64,000 bases of DNA from Sinorhizobium mexicanum (GCF_013488225.1 NZ_CP041238.1:4128501-4192500); one strand, 5' to 3'. Shown: positions 7,878 to 17,292, counted from the stretch's first letter. Program-made: numbers and translations. Notes: generated by a model from the letters alone, not told the origin.

Positions 7878-7957
7878 ATTCTACTTGAGCCCCATTCCAC
7901 TTGAGCCCCATTCCACTTCAGCCCCATCGCTCTTGAGCCCCATCGCTCTTGAGCATT
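7878..7957. repeat. Five tandem copies of a 16-bp unit
   Basis: Five contiguous 16-bp units: attctacttgagcccc, attccacttgagcccc, attccacttcagcccc, atcgctcttgagcccc and atcgctcttgagcatt. The first three and the last two form two subtypes (tAC versus gCT). The array occupies the divergent promoter region between the UbiH-type gene and tesB, starting 26 bp upstream of the former's ATG. Confidence 0.95.
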
Positions 7958-8013
7958 GTCCCATGGCTATATAGATCAATGCCATCGCCGTTCCTACACC
8001 GGAGACCGCCGAA

Positions 8014-8898
8014 ATGTCGCGCCCCGCCGAAACCGCCACGCCCATGGATGCGCTCCTTGCGATACTCGATCTCGAAAAGCTGGAGGAAAACCTGTTTCGG
8101 GGCTTGAGCCCCCAGGTCGGCTGGCAACGGGTCTTCGGCGGACAGGTGATCGGCCAGGCGCTGGTGGCGGCGCAGCGCACCGTCGACGAGGGCCGCTATG
8201 TGCACTCGCTGCACGCCTATTTCATGCGTCCGGGCGATCCGTCGGTCCCGATCATCTATGAGGTCGATCGTATCCGCGACGGTTCGAGCTTTGCCACCCG
8301 GCGGGTCGTGGCAATCCAGCACGGCAAGGCCATCTTCTCCATGTCGGCCTCCTTCCAATATGACGAGGACGGTTTCGAGCATCAGTTCGACATGCCGAAG
8401 GTGGCGATGCCCGAAGCATTGCCGGGCGAGCAGGAGCTCAAGGAAAAGTTCCTCGTGCACGCGCCCGAGGCAATCCGCAGGTACTGGGAACGGCCGCGCC
8501 CGATCGAGATCCGTCCGGTCGCGCTTGAGCACTATTTCTCGCGCGACAAGCTGCAGCCGACGCAGGACGTGTGGGTGAAGGTCGTCGGCACCGTGCCGGA
8601 CGAGCGCCATCTGCAGGCGGCCGTGCTCGCTTATCTCTCGGACATGACCCTGCTCGATACCTCCCTCTACGCCCATGGTACCTCGGTTTTCGACCGCCAC
8701 CTGCAGGTCGCCAGCCTTGACCATGCCATGTGGTTCCACCGCCCCTCGAAGATGGACGATTGGCTGCTCTATACCCAGGACAGCCCGAGCGCACATGGTG
8801 CCCGCGGCATGACCCGCGGCAGCCTGTTCGACCGCTCAGGGGTGCTGATTGCCTCCGTGGCGCAGGAAGGATTGATCCGCAAAAAGGCAACTGAATAA
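8014..8898 (+). CDS. tesB: Acyl-CoA thioesterase II
   Basis: 294 aa double hot-dog enzyme that hydrolyses medium- and long-chain acyl-CoA. GLSPQVGWQRVFGGQVIGQAL in the N-terminal repeat, DMTLLDTSLYAHG carrying the catalytic Asp, the SLDHAMWFHRP motif, and SVAQEGLIR with the catalytic Gln match TesB throughout. It is divergent from the UbiH-type hydroxylase across the 16-bp tandem array. The gene stands alone. Confidence 0.95.
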   Translation: MSRPAETATPMDALLAILDLEKLEENLFRGLSPQVGWQRVFGGQVIGQALVAAQRTVDEGRYVHSLHAYFMRPGDPSVPIIYEVDRIRDGSSFATRRVVAIQHGKAIFSMSASFQYDEDGFEHQFDMPKVAMPEALPGEQELKEKFLVHAPEAIRRYWERPRPIEIRPVALEHYFSRDKLQPTQDVWVKVVGTVPDERHLQAAVLAYLSDMTLLDTSLYAHGTSVFDRHLQVASLDHAMWFHRPSKMDDWLLYTQDSPSAHGARGMTRGSLFDRSGVLIASVAQEGLIRKKATE

Positions 8899-9031
8899 CA
8901 ATTAGGCAATCTTTATTTTCTGCCCTTTTTTTAATCTAAATAGCTGATCGTTTTTTGGCCTGCTGCGGAGCGAGCTCCACCGCATGTGATTTTCGCACAT
9001 TTTTTCAATGACTTAAGCAATTTCATCGAAT

Positions 9032-9048
9032 CTGGCACGCCCCTTGAA
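9032..9048 (+). promoter_or_regulatory. Sigma-54-type promoter upstream of glnK
   Basis: CTGGCACGCCCCTTGAA matches the -24/-12 consensus TGGCACG-N4-TTGC with the GG and the spacing intact and only the -12 C changed to A. It lies about 90 bp before the glnK ATG, as expected for an NtrC-activated nitrogen-starvation promoter. An imperfect dyad ATGTG-N7-CACAT lies just upstream (about 8984-9000), but it is not a clear NtrC site. Confidence 0.7.
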
Positions 9049-9135
9049 TGTGTCTTTTCGGTTGCCCGGCGCTTCACGCGCTTAAGCAGCAAGGAGAGAC
9101 GGCCTCCGGCGGGAGGCGAAAAAGGATGGGACCAG

Positions 9136-9474
9136 ATGAAAATTGTGATGGCCATTATCAAGCCGTTCAAGCTCGATGAGGTTCGCGAAGCCCTCACCCA
9201 AGTTGGCATCCAGGGGCTGACCGTAACCGAAGTGAAGGGCTACGGCCGCCAGAAGGGGCACACCGAAATTTACCGCGGCACCGAATACGCCGTGAGCTTC
9301 CTGCCGAAGCTCAAGGTGGAAATCGCCGTGCCGTCGGAGATCGTCGACAAGGCCGTCGACGCGATCGCCTCTGCCGCCAAGACTGGCCAGATCGGCGACG
9401 GCAAGATCTTTGTCTATGCGATCGACCACGCCATGCGCATCCGCACCGGCGAAACCGATTCAGAAGCGTTGTAA
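9136..9474 (+). CDS. glnK: PII nitrogen regulatory protein GlnK
   Basis: 112 aa, exact PII length, beginning MKIVMAIIKPFKLDEV. The T-loop YGRQKGHTEIYRGTEY contains the uridylylation Tyr51. The B- and C-loop residues (SAAKTGQIGDGKIFVYAID) that bind ATP/ADP and 2-oxoglutarate are present. GlnK senses nitrogen status and closes AmtB; amtB follows 28 bp downstream. The ATG at 9136 is chosen because it gives the canonical N-terminus; the frame extends further upstream without homology. Likely induced under nitrogen limitation by the sigma-54 promoter. Confidence 0.97.
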   Translation: MKIVMAIIKPFKLDEVREALTQVGIQGLTVTEVKGYGRQKGHTEIYRGTEYAVSFLPKLKVEIAVPSEIVDKAVDAIASAAKTGQIGDGKIFVYAIDHAMRIRTGETDSEAL

Positions 9475-9502
9475 ACCACGCCGTTCAGGGAGCATTTCTC
9501 AC

Positions 9503-10930
9503 ATGTCATCGTTCAAACTTTCCACCTCTCTCGGACGCCTGGGCGCAACCGCTGCCGCCCTGCTTGCGCCGGTCGTCGCCTTCGCCCAGGAGGCGGCCCC
9601 TGCCATCGCTGAGGCCGCTGCGGCAACCCCTGTTCCGGACAAGGGCGACACCACCTGGATGCTGCTGTCGACGATTCTCGTGCTGCTGATGACCGTTCCG
9701 GGCCTGGCGCTCTTCTACGGCGGTCTCGTGCGCGCCAAGAACATGCTCTCGGTGCTGATGCAGGTTCTGATGATCACCGCCGTCGTCATGATCATCTGGG
9801 TGACCTACGGTTATTCGCTGGCCTTCACCGATGGCGGCTCGCTCAACTCCTTCGTCGGCGGCTTCTCGAAGATCTTCCTTGCCGGCGTCGACACGACGAC
9901 GCTCGCGGAAAGCTTCTCGAAGGGTGTGTTCATTCCCGAATACGTCTTCGTCGTGTTCCAGATGACCTTCGCCTGCATCACACCGGCGCTGATCGTCGGC
10001 GCTTTCGCCGAGCGCATCCGCTTCTCGGCCGTCGTTCTGTTCGTCGTCCTCTGGGTTACCTTCGTCTACTTCCCGATCGCCCACATGGTCTGGTTCTGGG
10101 GTGGTCCGAGCGCCTACACAGCCCCGACCGGCCTGATCTTCTCCTTCGGCGCCATCGACTTTGCCGGCGGCACCGTCGTCCACATCAATGCCGGTATCGC
10201 GGGCCTCGTCGGCGCGATCCTTCTCGGCAAGCGCACGGGCTACAGGAAGGAGATCATGGCGCCGCATTCGATGACGCTCACCATGGTCGGCGCCTCGCTG
10301 CTGTGGGTCGGCTGGTTCGGCTTCAACGCCGGCTCCAACCTGGAAGCCAACGCCTATGCGGCCCTCGCCATGATCAACACCTTCCTCGCAACGGCCGCCG
10401 CAATCATCTCCTGGGCCGTTGTTGAAACGCTCGTGCGCGGCAAGGCCTCCATGCTCGGTGGCGCATCGGGTGCCGTCGCCGGCCTCGTCGCCGTCACGCC
10501 GGCTGCCGGTTTCGCCGGCCCGATGGGCGCGATCGTGCTCGGCCTCGTCGTCTCGCCGGTCTGCTACTTCTTCGTCGACGTGGTGAAGAACAAGTTCAAC
10601 TATGACGACAGCCTCGACGTGTTCGGCATCCACGGCGTCGGCGGCATCCTCGGCGCGATCGGAACCGGCATCCTCGTCAACCCGGCGCTCGGCGGCGCAG
10701 GCATCGTCGACTATTCGACCGCCGACTTCGCCGCTGGCTATGCCGGCACGGCAACGCAGGTCTGGGCGCAGCTCAAGGGCGTGCTCGTCACCGTCCTCTG
10801 GTCCGGCATCGGTTCGGCCATCCTCTACAAGGTGGTCGACGCGATCGTCGGCCTGCGCGTCTCGGTCGAAGCGGAGCGTGAGGGTCTCGACCTCTCCTCG
10901 CACGGCGAAGCCGCCTACCACGCGAGCTAG
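9503..10930 (+). CDS. amtB: Ammonium transporter AmtB
   Basis: 475 aa. A cleavable signal peptide (through AFAQEA, about residue 29) precedes eleven membrane helices. The pore histidines are in YFPIAHMVWFWGG and FGIHGVGGILG. It begins MSSFKLSTSLGRLG. It forms a glnK-amtB operon and ends in a strong terminator. It imports ammonium when external nitrogen is scarce and is blocked by deuridylylated GlnK. Confidence 0.97.
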   Translation: MSSFKLSTSLGRLGATAAALLAPVVAFAQEAAPAIAEAAAATPVPDKGDTTWMLLSTILVLLMTVPGLALFYGGLVRAKNMLSVLMQVLMITAVVMIIWVTYGYSLAFTDGGSLNSFVGGFSKIFLAGVDTTTLAESFSKGVFIPEYVFVVFQMTFACITPALIVGAFAERIRFSAVVLFVVLWVTFVYFPIAHMVWFWGGPSAYTAPTGLIFSFGAIDFAGGTVVHINAGIAGLVGAILLGKRTGYRKEIMAPHSMTLTMVGASLLWVGWFGFNAGSNLEANAYAALAMINTFLATAAAIISWAVVETLVRGKASMLGGASGAVAGLVAVTPAAGFAGPMGAIVLGLVVSPVCYFFVDVVKNKFNYDDSLDVFGIHGVGGILGAIGTGILVNPALGGAGIVDYSTADFAAGYAGTATQVWAQLKGVLVTVLWSGIGSAILYKVVDAIVGLRVSVEAEREGLDLSSHGEAAYHAS

Positions 10931-11004
10931 GCAATCGCGGCGCCGGGAACGCGGCGCCGCCTAAAGTCCCGTCGCGGTCCGTCTGGTTATTGCGGACCGC
11001 CTCT

Positions 11005-11036
11005 GGCCCGGATCCTTAAAGATCCGGGCCTTTTTT
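11005..11036 (+). terminator. Terminator of glnK-amtB
   Basis: Perfect 10-bp stem ggcccggatc / gatccgggcc with a CTTAAA loop, followed by six T residues. A second hairpin (gcggtccg...cggaccgc, 10974-11000) lies directly before it. Confidence 0.95.
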
Positions 11037-11143
11037 GTGGAAGGACACCGGTCGTCCCAGCTCTTTGAACTTGGACAATTCCGGCGGAAAGCCGTTACCC
11101 ACCCCTCCTGGAACTGCTCTATTTCGTCGGCACACGCTCATGG

Positions 11144-11160
11144 TTAATGTCGCATTAACC
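11144..11160 (+). promoter_or_regulatory. CtrA-type box upstream of ftsK
   Basis: TTAA-TGTCGCA-TTAACC has the full TTAA-N7-TTAA(C) spacing of the cell-cycle regulator CtrA and is embedded in the dyad GGTTAATG...CATTAACC. It lies about 170 bp before the chosen ftsK ATG. Confidence 0.65.
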
Positions 11161-11330
11161 CTACTCCGCGTAGGTTGATTCCATGGCACGCAATGTGCCC
11201 GAAGCGTCCCGCTCGCACGCACACTCTTCGAACGTGGGCGAGATGCTCCGGAATCAAGCTACTGGAACGTCCCCATGGTCTACCCATGAACGCGCGACGC
11301 TCCGAAGGATCGACACGGGCAACAGGCAAC

Positions 11331-13991
11331 ATGAGCAGAAGCAATCCCGCAACGCTTGACAGCCGTTCCAACCGGTTCGTGCTGGCCACCTTCGTTTGGC
11401 GCCAGATCACCTCGCTGGCAGGCTTTGCCCTGTTCGGCGCGTTGGCGCTTGCTGTCGCCGCGCTTTCGACTTGGAACGTGTCCGATCCGAGCTTCTCCTA
11501 CGCAACCTCGAACGAGCCGACCAACGTGCTCGGCCATGCGGGCGCCGCGTTCGCCGACATCTTCATGCAGTTCTTCGGGCTGGCGAGCGTCGTAGCACTG
11601 CTTCCCGCCGTCGCCTGGGCGCTTGTCCTCATCGGCGGCAAGCCGTTCGACAAGGTGTTCAAACGCCTCGGCGTCTGGTTCGTCGGCTCGGCACTCGCGG
11701 GCGCGGCGCTGAGCTGTGTTCCGGCGCCGATTACCTGGCCCCTTCCGAACGGTCTCGGCGGTGTTTTCGGTGACATGATCCTGCGCTTCCCTGCCCTTTT
11801 CACTGGTGCCTTCCCGACCGGCACCTTCGCGACCGTTCTCGCCTGCCTTTTCGCTGTCCCGGCTGCCTGGTGCCTGATCTATAGCGCCGGCCTCATCGGC
11901 GTCAGCGAGGAGCAGGAAGAAGAGCCGGCGGCGGAAGTCGCGCCGAGCAAGGCCCGCACCATCGGTGAGGAACTTGAGGACGAGGACGCCGAAGGCCCCT
12001 TTACACTGTTCATGGGCTCGCTTGCCCATATGCGCTTCACGCTGGAGGCCCGCCTGCGCCGCGCCTTCGGGATGAGCGGCACGCGAAGCACCAAACGCCA
12101 GTATGACGAGCCCTATGACTTCAATAATGATGAGTTCGGCACGCTGAACGAACCCGTGCGGCCGAAGCCGCTGGCCGACCGTGTAGAGCCTTCCCTCGAC
12201 CGCACCGAACGCCGCGTCGTCGCGCCGCCGCCGATCATGGCCGACGGCGATGACGATCCGCCCTTCGATCTCGACGAACCGCGGCGCCCGGCGGGCATCC
12301 TGCCGGACGATGACGACGATGATGTTGCCGGCGATTGGGCGCCAAGAGCCGCGCCGCCGAAGGCGGGGCTCGCCAAGCCCGGATCGCGCGTCGCGTCCCC
12401 GGCGCCCCGCCCCAAATCGGGCCAGCGCGTCGAACGCGAGGCGCAGCGCTCATTTGTCGAGGACGACGGCGACTTCACGCTGCCGCCGATGCATTTCCTG
12501 GCCGAGCCCAAGAACATTGCCCGCGATCCCTCGCTCTCGTCCGATGCGCTCGAACAGAACGCCCGCATGCTCGAAGGCGTGCTCGAGGACTTCGGCGTCA
12601 AGGGCGAGATCATCCATGTCCGCCCCGGCCCCGTGGTCACGCTTTACGAACTGGAGCCGGCGCCGGGCATCAAGTCCTCCCGCGTCATCGGCCTTGCCGA
12701 CGACATCGCCCGTTCGATGAGCGCGATCGCCGCCCGTGTCGCGGTCGTGCCGGGGCGCAACGCCATCGGCATCGAACTGCCGAACCAGCGGCGCGAAACG
12801 GTCTACCTGCGCGAACTGATCGGCTCGCGCGACTTCGAGACGACCAAGACGAGGCTCGCCATGGCGCTCGGCAAGACGATCGGCGGCGAGCCGGTCATCG
12901 CCGATCTCGCCAAGATGCCGCATCTGCTCGTCGCCGGCACCACCGGTTCGGGCAAGTCGGTGGCGATCAACACCATGATCCTGTCGCTGCTCTATCGCCT
13001 CAGGCCCGACCAGTGCCGCCTCATCATGATCGACCCGAAGATGCTGGAACTCTCCGTCTATGACGGCATCCCGCACCTGCTCTCGCCGGTCGTGACCGAC
13101 CCGAAGAAGGCCGTCGTCGCGCTGAAATGGACCGTGCGCGAGATGGAAGAGCGCTACAAGAAGATGTCGAAGATCGGTGTGCGCAACATCGACGGCTTCA
13201 ATACCCGCGTCGAGCAGGCGCTCGCCAAGGGCGAAGCGATCACCCGTACGGTTCAGACGGGCTTCGATCGCGAGACCGGCGAAGCGATGTACGAGACGGA
13301 GGAATTCGACCTCACGCCGCTGCCCTACATCGTCGTGATCATCGACGAGATGGCGGACCTGATGATGGTCGCGGGCAAGGACATCGAGGGCGCCGTCCAG
13401 CGCCTCGCCCAGATGGCGCGTGCGGCCGGCATCCACGTCATCATGGCGACCCAGCGTCCGTCGGTCGACGTCATCACCGGCACGATCAAGGCCAACTTCC
13501 CGACGCGCATTTCCTTCCAGGTCACCTCGAAGATCGACAGCCGTACGATCCTCGGCGAGCAGGGTGCCGAACAATTGCTCGGCATGGGCGACATGCTCTA
13601 CATGGCTGGCGGCGGGCGCATCCAGCGCGTGCACGGCCCCTTCGTTTCCGACACGGAAGTGGAGGAGGTGGTCGCTTACCTGAAGACCCAGGGTGTGCCG
13701 CAATATCTCGATGCGATCACCGAGGACGACGGCGAGGACGAGGACGGCGGCGGACCGGCCGGCACCTCCAACCTCGCCGATTCCGACGATCCCTACGACC
13801 AGGCGGTGGCGATTGTGCTGCGCGACGGCAAGGCCTCAACCTCTTACGTGCAGCGACGCCTCGGTATCGGCTATAATCGTGCTGCCTCCCTGATCGAACG
13901 GATGGAACAGGAAGGCATCATCGGACCGGCGAACCATGCCGGCAAGCGCGAGATCCTGGTGCCGACCGAGGCCGAAATCACCGGCCGGTAA
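11331..13991 (+). CDS. ftsK: DNA translocase FtsK
   Basis: 886 aa from ATG 11331 ([14 protein letters not shown]). Four N-terminal membrane segments (about residues 20-185) are followed by an acidic, Pro-rich linker to about 390. The RecA-like motor has Walker A GTTGSGKS at 536-543 and Walker [14 protein letters not shown]. The C-terminal gamma winged helix ([20 protein letters not shown]) recognises KOPS-type sequences. It pumps and resolves chromosome termini at the septum. The frame opens upstream at 11175, but the earlier codons look like leader sequence containing the promoter region. A CtrA-type box lies upstream. Confidence 0.95.
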   Translation: MSRSNPATLDSRSNRFVLATFVWRQITSLAGFALFGALALAVAALSTWNVSDPSFSYATSNEPTNVLGHAGAAFADIFMQFFGLASVVALLPAVAWALVLIGGKPFDKVFKRLGVWFVGSALAGAALSCVPAPITWPLPNGLGGVFGDMILRFPALFTGAFPTGTFATVLACLFAVPAAWCLIYSAGLIGVSEEQEEEPAAEVAPSKARTIGEELEDEDAEGPFTLFMGSLAHMRFTLEARLRRAFGMSGTRSTKRQYDEPYDFNNDEFGTLNEPVRPKPLADRVEPSLDRTERRVVAPPPIMADGDDDPPFDLDEPRRPAGILPDDDDDDVAGDWAPRAAPPKAGLAKPGSRVASPAPRPKSGQRVEREAQRSFVEDDGDFTLPPMHFLAEPKNIARDPSLSSDALEQNARMLEGVLEDFGVKGEIIHVRPGPVVTLYELEPAPGIKSSRVIGLADDIARSMSAIAARVAVVPGRNAIGIELPNQRRETVYLRELIGSRDFETTKTRLAMALGKTIGGEPVIADLAKMPHLLVAGTTGSGKSVAINTMILSLLYRLRPDQCRLIMIDPKMLELSVYDGIPHLLSPVVTDPKKAVVALKWTVREMEERYKKMSKIGVRNIDGFNTRVEQALAKGEAITRTVQTGFDRETGEAMYETEEFDLTPLPYIVVIIDEMADLMMVAGKDIEGAVQRLAQMARAAGIHVIMATQRPSVDVITGTIKANFPTRISFQVTSKIDSRTILGEQGAEQLLGMGDMLYMAGGGRIQRVHGPFVSDTEVEEVVAYLKTQGVPQYLDAITEDDGEDEDGGGPAGTSNLADSDDPYDQAVAIVLRDGKASTSYVQRRLGIGYNRAASLIERMEQEGIIGPANHAGKREILVPTEAEITGR

Positions 13992-14127
13992 TCCGGCCCT
14001 CATCGCCAGCCGCCATGACGCGCGGCCGGTAACGGTCATTTGAAACGACGCCCCCTTGCGGCACCGGGCTGCGCCTTGAAGGCGCCCCACTTGCTCTTCA
14101 AATGATCCTGAAATGAAGGAGACTGCG

Positions 14128-14790
14128 ATGACAGAGACAAAAACCGGCCAGGGCAGCGATCGGGCAATCTCGCGGCGCGTTTTCGTTTGCGGCCTGGCGG
14201 CTCTCGCGGGCATGGCCGGAACGACGCTCGATGCGCGGCACGCCTCCGCACAGGCCTCTGGCGTCGCCCAGAGGATCGCCGATCATTTTTCGTCGGTGAA
14301 GACGATGGCGGGCGAGTTCGTGCAGTTCGGGCCACGCGGCGAGCAGACAGGCGGCAAGTTCTACATCCGCCGCCCCGGACGCATCCGCTTCAATTACGAA
14401 GCCCCCTCGCCGATGCGGGTGATCGCCGACGGCAAGTCGGTCGTCATCGGCAACATGAAGCTGAAGACCTGGGATATCTACCCGCTTTCGAAGACGCCAC
14501 TCAACCTGCTGCTGAGCGAAAGGATCGACCTGACCGGCCGGATGGTTCGCGCCGTCAGGGAGGAGTCAGACCTCATCACCATCGTGCTCGGCGACCGCTC
14601 GATCTTCGGTGATTCGACCATCACGATGATGTTCGATCCGAAGACCTACGATCTCAGGCAATGGACGATCACCGATCCCCAGAAGAAGGACACCTCGGTG
14701 ATGATCTTCAACGTCCGCACCGGAATGGAGTTGGACGACAAGGTTTTCCGCATCCCCTACGACGAAGTGCGCAATAAGCGAGGCGGCTGA
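14128..14790 (+). CDS. lolA: Outer-membrane lipoprotein carrier protein LolA
   Basis: 220 aa from ATG 14128, which has AAGGA 7 bp upstream; another ATG 15 bp earlier is in frame but lacks that spacing. The N-terminus has a twin-arginine signal (ISRRVFVCGLAALAG), unusual for LolA of enterics, then a cleavage region near HASAQA. The mature part carries the LolA half-barrel (VKTMAGEFVQFGPRG, KFYIRRPGRIRFNYE, MRVIADGKSVVI). It ferries lipoproteins across the periplasm. It follows ftsK by 136 bp, a common neighbour order in alphaproteobacteria. Confidence 0.88.
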   Translation: MTETKTGQGSDRAISRRVFVCGLAALAGMAGTTLDARHASAQASGVAQRIADHFSSVKTMAGEFVQFGPRGEQTGGKFYIRRPGRIRFNYEAPSPMRVIADGKSVVIGNMKLKTWDIYPLSKTPLNLLLSERIDLTGRMVRAVREESDLITIVLGDRSIFGDSTITMMFDPKTYDLRQWTITDPQKKDTSVMIFNVRTGMELDDKVFRIPYDEVRNKRGG

Positions 14791-14998
14791 AGCGAGGCGC
14801 CAACGGCGTCTGCAGCAGACTATCGATCAAGCATAATCGCAGCAATCAAGGTGCTCTCGCGACCACTGCGCGTCTAGATGCACGGCGCAGTCGCGCCGCG
14901 GGCTTTTTCATGCCTTGTCGATTGACGCGCGACCCCTTAAAAAGCGCGGCACGCATTGCCGGGAGCATCCCCGCTCGATCGCCGGCGCCTCATCCTTC
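14791..14998. other. Non-coding stretch between lolA and a family A repeat
   Basis: No gene seen. There is one inverted pair, actgcgc (14866-) with gcgcagt (14884-), followed at a distance by gcgggcttttt; this could serve as a weak lolA terminator but is not clean. Confidence 0.4.
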
Positions 14999-15098
14999 CT
15001 ACAGCGCCGCGCGTCTTATCAGACGCGCAAGGGACGCTGTAGTCCTTTGAATTAACGCATGTTTCCTTAAATCGGCAATGTAAGGAGACATGCAGTAG
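14999..15098 (+). repeat. RIME-like palindromic repeat, family A, copy 2 (full length)
   Basis: Full-length copy. The left palindrome is ctacagcgccgcgcgtctta with tcagacgcgcaagggacgct. The spacer is tttgaattaacgcat, and the right palindrome is tttccttaaatcgg...taaggagacatgcagtag. It ends 10 bp before the xthA start codon, so it is probably part of the xthA leader. Confidence 0.85.
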
Positions 15099-15108
15099 GG
15101 AACGCGGA

Positions 15109-15915
15109 ATGACCCTTTCCATCGCCACATGGAACATCAACTCCATTCGCCTGCGCATGCCGCTGGTCGAGCACTTTCTGAAGACATGGCAGCCCGACAT
15201 CCTGTGCCTGCAGGAAACCAAGTGCCCGAACGACCAATTTCCGTCTTCGCCGCTGAAAAGCCTCGGCTACAAATACATCGAGATGCACGGCCAGAAGGGT
15301 TATCACGGTGTGGCGACCGTGTCGCGCCTGCCGCTGCATGAGCTTTCCGATCGCCGCGACTATTGCGGGGTCGGCGACGCACGCCATCTCTCCGTCGTCT
15401 TCGAGGCTGACGGCAAGACGATACGCCTGCACAATTTCTATGTGCCGGCCGGCGGCGACGAGCCGGACCGCGCCATCAATCCGAAGTTCGGCCACAAGCT
15501 CGACTTCGTTGATGAAATGAAGCTCCTGCACGCCGAGGCCGAGGCTGGTATCTCGTCCATCCTCGTCGGCGACCTCAACATCGCGCCGCTTGAGCACGAC
15601 GTCTGGTCGCACAAGCAACTCCTGAAGATCGTCAGCCACACTCCGATCGAGACCGAAGGCTTGACAGCCGTAATGACCGGCGGCGCCTGGGTCGATCTGA
15701 TGCGCCAGCACGTCCCCTCGCCGGAAAAGCTTTACACCTGGTGGAGTTATCGCGCGAAGGATTGGCAGCTTGCCGACCGCGGCCGCCGGCTCGATCATAT
15801 CTGGTCCTCCGCTGATCTCGCGCCGAAACTCGCCCGCGTCGACATCCTGCGCGAGGCACGCGGCTGGGACCGCCCTTCCGACCACGTGCCGGTGATCGCG
15901 CATTTCGAGCTTTGA
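15109..15915 (+). CDS. xthA: Exodeoxyribonuclease III
   Basis: 268 aa, complete. Mg-dependent AP endonuclease / 3'-5' exonuclease of base-excision repair. Motifs run in order: IATWNINSIRLR, LCLQETKCP (metal Glu), VGDLNIAP (catalytic Asp-Asn), RLDHIWSS and the terminal DHVPVIAHFEL with the catalytic His. A full-length family A repeat occupies the leader, so the mRNA 5' end may be highly structured. Confidence 0.95.
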   Translation: MTLSIATWNINSIRLRMPLVEHFLKTWQPDILCLQETKCPNDQFPSSPLKSLGYKYIEMHGQKGYHGVATVSRLPLHELSDRRDYCGVGDARHLSVVFEADGKTIRLHNFYVPAGGDEPDRAINPKFGHKLDFVDEMKLLHAEAEAGISSILVGDLNIAPLEHDVWSHKQLLKIVSHTPIETEGLTAVMTGGAWVDLMRQHVPSPEKLYTWWSYRAKDWQLADRGRRLDHIWSSADLAPKLARVDILREARGWDRPSDHVPVIAHFEL

Positions 15916-15925
15916 GATTCGGCTG

Positions 15926-15950
15926 CCCTCCCCTGGTGGGAGGGGTCTTT
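15926..15950 (+). terminator. Probable xthA terminator
   Basis: Seven-bp stem ccctccc / gggaggg with a CTGGT loop, then gtcttt. The short T tract makes it a moderate candidate. It lies between the convergent xthA and cNMP-binding genes. Confidence 0.5.
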
Positions 15951-15973
15951 CGAGAGGGCCGCTCCGTGAGCCC

Positions 15974-16429
15974 TCAGGCAAAGCGCCCGGCAAGCGCCTC
16001 GGCGCGCCGGATCATCGCCTGCAGATTCTCGCGGATGCGGGCTTCGACAAGCGCCGTCACCTCCGGATACTCTTCCAGCATCCGGCGAAAAAGCGGGCGG
16101 TTGATGCGGATGACTTCGCTGTCTTCGTCGGCGGTCGCCGTGAACTTGCGCTCGACCATCGAGATCAGCGCCAGCTCGGAAAGAAGCGCGCCCCGCTCGA
16201 CGGTCGCCACATGCTGCAGGCGGCCCTCGCCGTCAGCCTTCGAAAGCGTGAAACTGCCGGCGGCAACGGCAAAGGCACAGTCGGCCGGCGCCCCTTCGCG
16301 AAAGAGTTCATGACCCTTCAGCACGCGGCGACGCTCGGCGCCGAAGGCAATCAGCCTCAGCTTGTCCTCGCTGATATCGGCAAAGAGCGCCACATTGGAC
16401 AAAAGCGCGATGTCGTCGTTGAGTGCCAA
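15974..16429 (-). CDS. Cyclic nucleotide-binding domain protein without DNA-binding domain
   Basis: 151 aa. Residues 10-125 form one cNMP-binding beta-roll: ELFREGAPADCAFAVAAGSF, then VERGALLSELALISMVERKFTATA, the phosphate-binding cassette position in which the usual GE-x-A-L-x(2)-x-x-R-A is only partly kept (no clear ligand Arg). There is no helix-turn-helix after it, so it is not a Crp/Fnr transcription factor. It may be a stand-alone sensor or an adaptor; role unknown. A family A repeat lies between it and the upstream response-regulator gene. Confidence 0.8.
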   Translation of the reverse strand: MALNDDIALLSNVALFADISEDKLRLIAFGAERRRVLKGHELFREGAPADCAFAVAAGSFTLSKADGEGRLQHVATVERGALLSELALISMVERKFTATADEDSEVIRINRPLFRRMLEEYPEVTALVEARIRENLQAMIRRAEALAGRFA

Positions 16430-16453
16430 GGCGGCGAAACTCCCAGCTCACAT

Positions 16454-16558
16454 CTACAGCGCCGCGCGTCTTTAAGACGCGCAAAGGACGCTGTAGCACT
16501 TCGAATTGCTGCACGTTTAATCCCTAAATCGGCTACGATTTAAGGAAACATGCGGTAA
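16454..16558 (+). repeat. RIME-like palindromic repeat, family A, copy 3 (full length)
   Basis: ctacagcgccgcgcgtcttt / aagacgcgcaaaggacgctg, then cacttcgaattgctgcacg, then cctaaatcggctacgattta and aggaaacatgcggtaa. Both palindromes are intact. It separates the response-regulator stop from the cNMP-binding gene start. Confidence 0.85.
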
Positions 16559-16608
16559 ATAGCGGAATGCGGAGCGGAAAGCCGCTTCACACCTTTCCGC
16601 GATCCCGC

Positions 16609-17292
16609 TTAAGGAACGATCTTGTAGCCGCCGTTCTCTGTCACCAAAATCTCCGCATTGGAAGGGTCGCGCTCGATTTTCTGGCGGAGCCGGTAGACAT
16701 GCGTCTCCAGCGTGTGCGTGGTGACGCCGGAATTGTAGCCCCAGACCTCCTCGAGCAGGACATCGCGCGTGACCACCTTCTGGTCAGCGCGATAGAGATA
16801 GCGGATGATCGCCGCTTCCTTCTCCGTCAGGCGGATCTTCTGGCCATTCTCCATCGTCAGCAGCTTCTGGCTCGGCTTGAACGTGTAGGGACCAACGCTG
16901 AAGGTGGCGTCCTCGCTCTGCTCGTGCTGGCGAAGCTGGGCGCGGATGCGGGCGAGCAGCACGGCAAAGCGGAAGGGTTTGGTGACGTAGTCGTTGGCGC
17001 CCGCTTCGAGCCCGAGGATGGTGTCCGAATCGGTATCGTGCCCGGTCAGCATGACGATCGGCGCCTTGAAGCCGCCCTTGCGCAGGAGCTTGACCGCTTC
17101 GCGCCCATCCATGTCAGGCAGGCCGACATCCATGATCAGGAGGTCGACCTGGTGCGCGCGGGCGGCCTGGATGCCTTTGCCGGCGGTTGCCTCTTGCAGG
17201 AGGTCGAACTCTTCATAGAGAGAAAGCTGCTCTACCAGTGTCTCGCGCAGGTCATTGTCGTCATCGACAAGGAGAATGGTGCGTGTCGCCAT
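16609..17292 (-). CDS. OmpR/PhoB-family response regulator
   Basis: 227 aa. The N-terminal receiver domain carries the acidic cluster VDDDND, phospho-acceptor Asp55 (LLIMDVGLPDMDG) and the conserved Lys in DYVTKPF. The C-terminal winged helix (TLETHVYRLRQKIERDP, ILVTENGGYKIVP) is of the OmpR type. The binding helix is close to that of other alphaproteobacterial orphan regulators, but I cannot assign a named ortholog. No histidine kinase gene is adjacent, so it is encoded as an orphan. Confidence 0.92.
   Translation of the reverse strand: MATRTILLVDDDNDLRETLVEQLSLYEEFDLLQEATAGKGIQAARAHQVDLLIMDVGLPDMDGREAVKLLRKGGFKAPIVMLTGHDTDSDTILGLEAGANDYVTKPFRFAVLLARIRAQLRQHEQSEDATFSVGPYTFKPSQKLLTMENGQKIRLTEKEAAIIRYLYRADQKVVTRDVLLEEVWGYNSGVTTHTLETHVYRLRQKIERDPSNAEILVTENGGYKIVP

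Noticed and set aside
7878..7957. CRISPR-like repeat
   Set aside because: The 16-bp units are contiguous with no spacers and no cas genes occur nearby.
8980..9002. NtrC enhancer site upstream of glnK
   Set aside because: The dyad ATGTG-N7-CACAT lacks the TGCAC/GTGCA half-sites.
11175..11330. Longer FtsK N-terminus from the ATG at 11175
   Set aside because: The extra 52 residues are Arg/His-rich, start close to the CtrA-type box, and do not resemble FtsK N-termini; ATG 11331 fits better.
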